DNA of 20,205 nucleotides, from assembly GCA_031538895.1 (NCBI GenBank), contig JAVKLU010000064.1, positions 1 through 20,205 of the forward strand, given 5' to 3'. Source of the DNA: JAVKLU01 sp031538895 (GTDB lineage: Bacteria > Pseudomonadota > Gammaproteobacteria > Burkholderiales > Burkholderiaceae). The position numbers were made by a program, and so were the translations under genes. The notes beneath the pieces are model-generated. The model had not been told where the DNA came from. It saw only the letters and a list, made by a program, of their open reading frames with translations, and did not search any database. Positions 8,116-15,501 of the stretch are shown in pieces; the stretch's first letter is position 1, and every line of letters starts with the position of its first letter.

Positions 8116-9012
8116 ATGACTCAAACACAGGCGACACCTTCGGAACAAGTTCAAGCGCTGAACCAAGTTTTTGGCAAACACCCGGCGCGCGCGTCACACG
8201 CCAAGGGTACTGGATTCAGTGGAATATTCACCCCCACGACGCATCAGCTGGCGGTTCCTCTTTTACAACAAAAGGCCTCAGTGATCGGTCGTTTTTCAGT
8301 CGGTGGCGGCAATCCTGCCGCGCCAGACAATGCCAAAACGGTTCGTGGTATGGCGTTTCAAATCAGTCATGGCGACCAAGTGTGGGAAGCCGCGTTAATT
8401 TCGGCGCCGCATTTTTTTGCCCGAACCCCCGATGAGTTTGTCGCATTTTTAAAAGCTCGCACGCCACAAGCCGATGGCAAACCTGATGCTGCGGCACTGA
8501 CGGCATTTAATGCCGCGCACCCGCACACCATGTTGCAAGCCCAATATTTAGGCGCGCAAACCGTGCCTAAAAGCTGGGGCACCGAATGCTATTGGAGCTG
8601 CAATACTTTTTGGGTAAAAAACTCAGCGGGGCAAAATTGTCCGGTGCGTTGGCATGTCACGCCAGCTAATGGACGCGAAGGTCTGTCTGATGAAGAAGCG
8701 GCCGCAGCAGGAACGAATTTTTTAAACGCTGATTTGACGCAAAGACTGGCCAAACAATCCATCACTTTGACCTTACAAGCGCAAATGGGACTTGCCTCTG
8801 ACAGCACGACCGATCCAACGGTGGCATGGCCCAGCGATCGCGTCATGCTATCGCTAGGAAGCATCACGATTGAAGCCCTCAGCACGGCGGGTGACACGCA
8901 TATGTTTATCCCCACGGTTTTGCCTAAAGGGATCACACCGACTGATGATCCCATTTTGTTAGCGCGCGCGGCGGCGTATCGGCTTTCCTTGGCACATCGT
9001 CAATCAAAATAA
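8116..9012 (+). CDS. Catalase-related peroxidase (SrpA-like)
   Basis: A haem-dependent small catalase-family protein, 298 aa against ~480+ for true catalases. The distal histidine is in HPARASHAKGTGF (residues ~22-34), GRFSVGGGNPAAPDNAKTVRGMAFQ is the conserved core, and the proximal Tyr lies in RAAAYRLS near the C-terminus. FFARTPDEFVAFLKARTP is also typical of this subfamily, which tends to have peroxidase activity and little catalase activity. No signal peptide is visible, so it is probably cytoplasmic. AAGGA at 8104-8108 sits 7 nt before the ATG. It is divergent from the ECF sigma/anti-sigma operon, which probably controls it. Confidence 0.9.
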   Translation: MTQTQATPSEQVQALNQVFGKHPARASHAKGTGFSGIFTPTTHQLAVPLLQQKASVIGRFSVGGGNPAAPDNAKTVRGMAFQISHGDQVWEAALISAPHFFARTPDEFVAFLKARTPQADGKPDAAALTAFNAAHPHTMLQAQYLGAQTVPKSWGTECYWSCNTFWVKNSAGQNCPVRWHVTPANGREGLSDEEAAAAGTNFLNADLTQRLAKQSITLTLQAQMGLASDSTTDPTVAWPSDRVMLSLGSITIEALSTAGDTHMFIPTVLPKGITPTDDPILLARAAAYRLSLAHRQSK

Positions 9013-9031
9013 TTTGATCGCAAATAAAAAA

Positions 9032-9063
9032 ACTCAAGGTATTCATCCCTGAATACCTTGAGT
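9032..9063. terminator. Strong bidirectional hairpin downstream of the peroxidase gene
   Basis: A perfect 14-bp stem (ACTCAAGGTATTCA paired with its complement) has a TCCC loop. On the minus strand the stem is followed by TTTTTTATTTG, a good intrinsic terminator for transcripts leaving the DUF1566 gene. On the plus strand, 20 nt after the peroxidase stop, the following T-run is weaker. It lies just outside the 1.6-kb element. Confidence 0.85.
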
Positions 9064-9185
9064 GTCATTCTGACTTTTAAAAGCACTTCTATCAATTCAC
9101 TGCGCAAACACAATGAGCGCTGACTGAGTGTTGACTGAGCACATGAAAATTAGCATCCCGCCAAGGCTGGCCTGCATATGCCAAA

Positions 9186-9200
9186 GGCGGCTACGCCGCC
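9186..9200. other. GC-rich 6-bp hairpin downstream of the DUF1566 gene
   Basis: GGCGGC-TAC-GCCGCC forms a perfect stem with a 3-nt loop about 46 bp beyond the DUF1566 stop. On the minus strand it is followed only by TTTGG, so it is at best a weak terminator. Some retroelement target genes have a GC-rich hairpin after their variable region, but usually closer. Confidence 0.4.
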
Positions 9201-9246
9201 ACCAAACACTGACGCGGATTATCGTGAAACCTGAGTCAACAAGCTA

Positions 9247-10002
9247 CTACCGAACCAAGCGAACATCGTTACTGCCGCTGCGGTCGCCGTTGAAGTCGAC
9301 GTCACCATTGTAGAAATCGATGAACCATGCGTTGTTCGAATCACCCACATAGGGGGACGAAGTCCAGTACACATGATCTGGCGTATTGGGGAAGACCTGC
9401 GTGTTGATGCTGGGACGTATGCTGCCTTCGTCGCAGCGTTTAAAAACTTGTTTATCGCCTTTGGCGGCAGGTACTGTAATCATTGTTACGCCCTTATCGC
9501 GGGTGAAGGTTTTGCCCATTGCGGTTTCGGTGCTGATCTCGTGCACTGGACCAGTGCTGCAATAGCGCAGGCTTTGCAGTTCATCCACAGTGGGCACGCG
9601 CCAATTGCGCGCACCAGCAAAACCGCCATCCTCGTTTAACAATTTGGCATAGGTTCGCGCTTCGTTAAGCTCGGCTGTTCTTACCTCACCCGTACAGGTT
9701 CTGCCATCCCATTCTTGTCCCACGCTGCAGCGCATCCAAATTAGGCCAGTTTGCGTGTCTTTGATGGTGCTACCCTTGTTCATGGGCACATACCGTCCTG
9801 CAATGGTTTGGGTTTGGGTTTGGGTTTGGGTTTGGGTTTGGGTTTGGTTTTGGGTTTGGGTTTGGGTTTGGTTTTGGGCGTGGGCGGGATTCACCATAGT
9901 GATAAGGCTGCCGGTAATCACGCTGATAACAAGGCTTACAAAACCACTCATTGCGCCGGCAAAAAGAAAACGACGTGTTAAAAATTTACTTAAAAAACTC
10001 AT
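9247..10002 (-). CDS. Secreted DUF1566 (Lcl C-terminal domain) protein
   Basis: A predicted exported protein of 251 aa. ATG at 10002 is chosen because GAGAG lies just upstream and a signal peptide begins there (SFLSKFLTRRFLF..., a long hydrophobic stretch, cleavage after AHA, residue ~42); the frame remains open further upstream to 10131. A Gln-Thr linker follows at residues ~43-67. The mature domain has the DUF1566 hallmarks: KDTQTGLIWMRCS, NWRVPTVDELQSL, HVYWTSSPYV, NNAWFIDFYNG and a terminal VRLVR. This is a C-type-lectin-like fold often exposed at the surface or used for binding. It follows the coiled-coil gene by 65 bp within the 1.6-kb element. The ligand is unknown. Confidence 0.85.
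   Translation of the reverse strand: MSFLSKFLTRRFLFAGAMSGFVSLVISVITGSLITMVNPAHAQNQTQTQTQNQTQTQTQTQTQTQTIAGRYVPMNKGSTIKDTQTGLIWMRCSVGQEWDGRTCTGEVRTAELNEARTYAKLLNEDGGFAGARNWRVPTVDELQSLRYCSTGPVHEISTETAMGKTFTRDKGVTMITVPAAKGDKQVFKRCDEGSIRPSINTQVFPNTPDHVYWTSSPYVGDSNNAWFIDFYNGDVDFNGDRSGSNDVRLVR
9805..9877 (-). repeat. In-frame hexamer tract encoding a (Gln-Thr) linker
   Basis: About twelve CAAACC-type hexamers (TTTGGG on the plus strand, two interrupted by TTTTGG) encode a Gln-Thr linker between signal peptide and lectin-like domain. The 6-bp unit lets slippage change linker length without breaking the frame. Confidence 0.9.
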
Positions 10003-10067
10003 GAAACTCTCTCTAAAAAGAAGATTAGAAACAGCGGATAAAAATGGCGCTGCGGACGACAGAAAAA

Positions 10068-10442
10068 TTATAAAAACTTCACCGCAGCAATCACAATACC
10101 GCCGACGCTCAAAGTGGTGGCAAACGACCAAATCATGAAGCGGTCTATGCGGCCAATCAGCGTATCAAAACGTTTGTCGACCTGCTCAAAACGCCTGTCT
10201 ACCTGCTCAAAGCGCTTATCCATGTCTTGCCGCAACTGCTGCATGTCGGTGGTCATATCCACGCGCAACTGCTGCATGTCTTCGCGTAATTCAACATCAA
10301 GGTGGTTAAAGTGGTTAGTTTGCGCCTTTAACACCAATACCAACATGTCCTCTGGTGTTAAAGCGCTGCCCTTGCCCAAATTGGTCACAATGTCGTTGGC
10401 GCGTTTATCTAACCAGTTATCTAAAATTTGATCGTTGTACAT
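10068..10442 (-). CDS. Coiled-coil protein with C-terminal membrane anchor (hypothetical)
   Basis: A 124-residue protein of unknown function. Residues ~50-105 are strongly heptad-like, with repeats such as DMQQLR and RFEQVD occurring in tandem, predicting a long coiled coil. FMIWSFATTLSVGGIVIAAVKFL at the C-terminus is a single membrane helix, so it is probably tail-anchored with the coil in the cytoplasm. ATG at 10442 is preferred because GGAAG lies 5 nt upstream; ATG at 10454 would add four residues (MEDK) but has the T-run of a hairpin directly before it. It is the first gene of the two-gene cargo in the 1.6-kb element. It resembles DUF1640-type small coiled-coil proteins only in general architecture. 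Confidence 0.75.
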   Translation of the reverse strand: MYNDQILDNWLDKRANDIVTNLGKGSALTPEDMLVLVLKAQTNHFNHLDVELREDMQQLRVDMTTDMQQLRQDMDKRFEQVDRRFEQVDKRFDTLIGRIDRFMIWSFATTLSVGGIVIAAVKFL

Positions 10443-10456
10443 CTTGTCTTCCATCT

Positions 10457-10486
10457 AAAAAAACATGCCAAACGATTGATTGGCAT
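10457..10486 (-). terminator. Intrinsic-terminator-like hairpin in the coiled-coil gene leader
   Basis: On the minus strand ATGCCAA and TTGGCAT form a 7-bp stem with an 8-nt loop, followed by G and seven T (10463-10457). The T-run ends a few bases before the ribosome site of the downstream gene, leaving no room for a promoter between them. It could attenuate the element's own transcript or block read-through. The rest of 10487-10690 shows no gene that can be supported; AT-rich TATACAAT near 10495 is a possible -10. Confidence 0.6.
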
Positions 10487-10730
10487 CTTCATTGTATATG
10501 ACCAAGGATTAAACACGCCGCCCCTCTCGTTCAGCTCCCGCACTTCCAGTGGCTGGGTTGTTTTGCAAGTTTTTAGGTGTTTTTCCCCTTGCTATCACCT
10601 CTGCTTTCCCCGACTTCATACCATTTTGGGTATACCAACCCCTGTGATGCGCACAAGCGCTTTGCGAATCAGTATCTGGATGCGGCTCATGTTTATAGAA
10701 GCGCCCTTAATTCAGTCTTTTTTCAGTCTT

Positions 10731-13700
10731 TTAAATCGTGTCGCCGTGAATCACACCTTTACCGGCAAAACGGTCTAGGTACAAATAAATCACCGGCGTA
10801 GCAAACAAAGTCACGACCTGCGAGATTAGCAAACCACCCACCACCGCAATGCCCAAGGGTTGACGCAATTCCGCACCTGCGCCCAAACCAAAAGCGATTG
10901 GGAGCGCGCCAACCAGTGCCGCCAAAGTCGTCATCATAATCGGCCGAAAACGCAAGCGACAGGCGTCATGAATTGCTTGCAGCGGCGTCATGCCTTGCGT
11001 GCGCTGGGCGACTAAAGCGTAGTCCACCATCATGATCGCATTTTTTTTCACAATTCCAATCAGCATCAAAATCCCAATCGTCGCGATGATGGTCAAATCC
11101 AATTTGAACCACCACAAAAAAATCAAAGCGCCGACTGCCGCCGAAGGTAGCCCCGCCAAGATGGTGAGCGGATGAATAAAACTTTCATACAACATTCCCA
11201 ACAACACATACACCACCAACAGCGCGGCCAACAACAGTACCCACTGGCTTTGTTGCGAGCTGGCAAAGGTCGCCGCGTCACCGCTCCAACTGCGAATCAC
11301 GCTATCGGGCAAATCTCGCGCCAACTCTTCTACTTTTGCGCTGGCAAGGCTTAAAGACACTTCAGGCGCGGTATCAAAAGACAGCGTAATCGATTGCAAC
11401 TGGCCTTGATGGTTAATCACACTAGAACCTAAATCACGCCGAACGCTGGCAAAGGCAGAGAAAGGTATCAACACGCCGGTTTTGCTGCGCACGTTCAATT
11501 GATCCAAGTCTGATTCAAACGCGCGACTTTCATCCTGACTCTGCACGATCACGCTATAACTATTGGATGGTGTGTAAATAGTGCTGACGCGGCGTTCACC
11601 AAAGGCGTTATTCAAGGCCGAACGAATATCGGTATTGACAACACCCAATAAATTAGCCTGATCGTAATCAAGGTTCAAGGAGACAAACAAAGCATTATTT
11701 TGCGCATTGGTGTTAATGCTGCGGAAATAATCAGGCATCGCCTCCATATTTTTTTTCAGGACTTCGGCCCATTTGGATAAAGACGCAGAATTAACACTTT
11801 GCAAGGTGTATTGATAGCGACTTTTACTCGAACGTCCACCGATATTTAAGTTTTGCACTGGACGAAAAAATACTTTAATTCCAGCAATGGGCGCAAGTTT
11901 TTTACTGAGTCGTTCAATCACTACTCGCATCGGTGGACGCTGTCCCAAAGGTTTCAAATTCACAAACAAGCTGCCCGAGTTACTGGCGCTGACTGAGGAA
12001 ACCACGGTGTGGATCGCGGGATCCGCACGAATCACAGCCGTGACTTGATCGTTTAAAGCGAGCATTGCCGAGTATGAAGTATCCTGACTGGCGTCGGTGC
12101 TGATGCGAATTTGTCCAATGTCTTCTTCCGGAAAAAAACCTTTGGGAATCACCACAAACAAATACACGGTCAGGGCAAAGCTTGCCGCCAATACCAGCAA
12201 CATGATTTTGCGATGCGCCAAAACAATGTCTAAGCCATTGAGGTAAGCATTTTGCAGCCATTGAAATCTAGCTTCTAGTTTTTGAGCAAAAATATTTTCT
12301 TTTTTATTCTCAAGCGAATGCGTTGATAAAAAACGGCTACACAACATCGGCACCAAACTTAAGGACACAAAGGCCGACACCAAAATCGATAAACCCACCG
12401 TTACCGCGAATTCATGAAACAACAAACCGGTAGTGCCGGGCATAAAAAAAATCGGAATCAAAACTGCCACCAATGACAGCGAAATCGACACAATAGTGAA
12501 CCCCATTTCACTGGCCCCCTTTAAGGCCGCGGCAAAAGGCGCCATCCCCTCCTCAACATGACGCACAATATTTTCCAGAACCACAATCGCATCATCGACC
12601 ACCAAGCCGACCGCCAGCGTAATGCCCAATAAGGAAATATTATTCAAACTGTTATTGCCCCAGTACAACAGCGCCAGTGCGCCCAATAAAGAAATCGGTA
12701 AGGACAGGGCCGGAATAATCGTCGCCATCACACGACGCAAAAACAAAAAAATCACCAAAACGACTAAGACCATAGTGAATAGCAAAGTGATATTGATGTC
12801 GTGTATGGCTTCGCGAATCGAGGCGGCACGGTCATTTAAAGGGGTGATGCGGACCGAGCTTGGCAATTGCTGCGTCAAGCTGGGTAACAATCGCAACACA
12901 TCATCAACCGCTTGCACCGTGTTGGCATCCGGTTGACGGAATACCGCCAACACAATCGCTGGCTCGCCATTCATATTGGCGGCGGATTGCAGGGTTTCCA
13001 CACTATCTTCGATACTGGCAAAATCAGCCAAGCGCACTGGGCCACTGGCACGATTTACCACGATCAAACGCCCAAAGTCGGCGGCGTTCTTAAGTTGTTG
13101 GTTAACTTGAAAAATCAAGGACTGCGTTGGACCATTCAAAGTTCCCAGCGGTGTGACCGAATTGGCTTTGTTCAAAACACTATTGACATCTTCGTAAGTC
13201 AAATTCAGCGCACTTAATTTACTGGGGTCAATTTTGATTCTGACCGCATAACGCTTTTGACCAAAAATACTGACTTGCGCCACCCCATCAACTGTCGATA
13301 TCGTCGGTGCAATAACGTTTTCACCATAATCATTTAACTGCGATAACTGCAAGGCCGGCGAAGTCATACCTAATAACAATATGGGGGAATCGGCAGGATT
13401 AAATTTTCGATAGGACGGCGGTGCCGACATATCCGGTGGCAAACTGCGCAAGCTGCGAAACAAAGCGGCTTGCACATCGGCGGCGGCAGAATCAATATCG
13501 CGATTGGATGTGAACTCCAAAGTAATCGAGGTACTGCCCAAAGTATTGGACGAACTCATCACCGCCAAACCCGCAATACTGGAGAATTGTTTTTCCAATG
13601 GCAGTGCCACCGAAATCGCCATCGTCTCGGGGCTGGCGCCAGGCATATTCGCGCTCACACTAATGGTCGGCGTATCAAAACGTGGCAAGGCCGCAACAGG

Positions 13701-13796
13701 GATATATACCCAAGCCAGTACGCCACCCATAATCACTGCCAAATTGATCAATACTGTGGTAACGGGACGACGAATAAAAAACTCAGAAAAACTCAT
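10731..13796 (-). CDS. RND multidrug efflux permease (HAE1/MdtBC-like)
   Basis: The inner-membrane proton-driven pump of a tripartite efflux system, 1021 aa as expected. FFIRRPVTTVLINLAVIMGG at the N-terminus and YIPVAALPRFDTPTISVSANMPGASPETM are family hallmarks. GLVVDDAIVVLENIVRH in TM4 carries the paired Asp of the proton relay, and the second-half equivalents (GILMLIGIVKKNAIMMVDYA and FRPIMMTTLAALVGALPIA) are intact. Sequence style (P.A.LP.FDTPTI) resembles MdtB/MdtC more than AcrB. It lies 98 bp after the adaptor gene on the same strand. No outer-membrane TolC partner is in the window, so it may use a shared one. It ends 24 bp from the edge of the 1.6-kb element. Confidence 0.92.
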   Translation of the reverse strand: MSFSEFFIRRPVTTVLINLAVIMGGVLAWVYIPVAALPRFDTPTISVSANMPGASPETMAISVALPLEKQFSSIAGLAVMSSSNTLGSTSITLEFTSNRDIDSAAADVQAALFRSLRSLPPDMSAPPSYRKFNPADSPILLLGMTSPALQLSQLNDYGENVIAPTISTVDGVAQVSIFGQKRYAVRIKIDPSKLSALNLTYEDVNSVLNKANSVTPLGTLNGPTQSLIFQVNQQLKNAADFGRLIVVNRASGPVRLADFASIEDSVETLQSAANMNGEPAIVLAVFRQPDANTVQAVDDVLRLLPSLTQQLPSSVRITPLNDRAASIREAIHDINITLLFTMVLVVLVIFLFLRRVMATIIPALSLPISLLGALALLYWGNNSLNNISLLGITLAVGLVVDDAIVVLENIVRHVEEGMAPFAAALKGASEMGFTIVSISLSLVAVLIPIFFMPGTTGLLFHEFAVTVGLSILVSAFVSLSLVPMLCSRFLSTHSLENKKENIFAQKLEARFQWLQNAYLNGLDIVLAHRKIMLLVLAASFALTVYLFVVIPKGFFPEEDIGQIRISTDASQDTSYSAMLALNDQVTAVIRADPAIHTVVSSVSASNSGSLFVNLKPLGQRPPMRVVIERLSKKLAPIAGIKVFFRPVQNLNIGGRSSKSRYQYTLQSVNSASLSKWAEVLKKNMEAMPDYFRSINTNAQNNALFVSLNLDYDQANLLGVVNTDIRSALNNAFGERRVSTIYTPSNSYSVIVQSQDESRAFESDLDQLNVRSKTGVLIPFSAFASVRRDLGSSVINHQGQLQSITLSFDTAPEVSLSLASAKVEELARDLPDSVIRSWSGDAATFASSQQSQWVLLLAALLVVYVLLGMLYESFIHPLTILAGLPSAAVGALIFLWWFKLDLTIIATIGILMLIGIVKKNAIMMVDYALVAQRTQGMTPLQAIHDACRLRFRPIMMTTLAALVGALPIAFGLGAGAELRQPLGIAVVGGLLISQVVTLFATPVIYLYLDRFAGKGVIHGDTI

Positions 13797-13894
13797 AATC
13801 GATGATCTCTTGAATAATCAGTTGACTCAGTAGATAGCGAACCAGTCTGCATTGAATACGCATTAAAAACTGCGCGAGAAAGTTGATCTGATGC

Positions 13895-15304
<1,410 letters not shown>

Positions 15305-15310
15305 AAAATT

Positions 15311-15316
15311 CTCCTT
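15311..15316 (-). promoter_or_regulatory. Ribosome binding site fixing the RND adaptor start
   Basis: AAGGAG on the minus strand, 6 nt before GTG at 15304. It is a near-perfect Shine-Dalgarno sequence and argues against the upstream in-frame TTG. Confidence 0.85.
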
Positions 15317-15349
15317 TTTTGATCCATCTGACAAGGATTTTTTAATTCA

Positions 15350-15492
15350 GGGCACTTCTATAAATACAGAATGTGCGGATGAAGTGCGAGGCGCACAGCA
15401 CACAGAAACCGGAGCGTACATACAGTACGTGAGGATTTCGCGTACTGCGCAATAAAGCAATTCGCCGCAAAAATGAATTGATAGAAGTGCCC
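15350..15492 (+). mobile_element. MITE-like element, copy 4 (complete, 143 bp)
   Basis: A complete forward copy with perfect ends GGGCACTTCTAT and ATAGAAGTGCCC. TTCA directly precedes (15346-15349) and directly follows (15493-15496) the element, giving a clear 4-bp target duplication. It is almost identical to copies 1 and 5. It lies between the end of the fatty-acid oxidation gene (9 bp away) and the RND adaptor start (45 bp away), both on the minus strand, so it may form part of the adaptor's promoter region. Confidence 0.95.
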
Positions 15493-15501
15493 TTCATTGA
15501 A

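Larger units (their letters stand above)
9081..10706. mobile_element. Putative 1.6-kb cargo-carrying element with MITE-related ends
   Basis: The left end AAGCACTTCTATCAATTCA matches the reverse-oriented MITE end over 17 bases (GCACTTCTATCAATTCA). The right end TTTATAGAAGCGCCC matches the other MITE end with one mismatch. The two ends are correctly inverted relative to each other, and TTAA flanks both sides (9077-9080 and 10707-10710). Inside are a coiled-coil gene and a DUF1566 gene, both on the minus strand, and no transposase. It is best explained as a non-autonomous element moved by the same absent enzyme as the 143-bp copies. The terminal bases are degenerate, so it may now be immobile. 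Confidence 0.62.

Noticed and set aside
9805..9877. Telomere-like TTTGGG repeat
   Set aside because: The tract is internal, in frame and encodes a Gln-Thr linker; nothing suggests a chromosome end.
9755..10138. Plus-strand frames encoding Val-Trp or Gly-Leu repeats
   Set aside because: They are the opposite strand of the hexamer tract in the DUF1566 gene, which has a signal peptide and a recognised domain.
10428..10801. Plus-strand frames across the right part of the 1.6-kb element
   Set aside because: They run into the antisense of the RND gene, have no recognisable domain, and overlap the element's terminal repeat.
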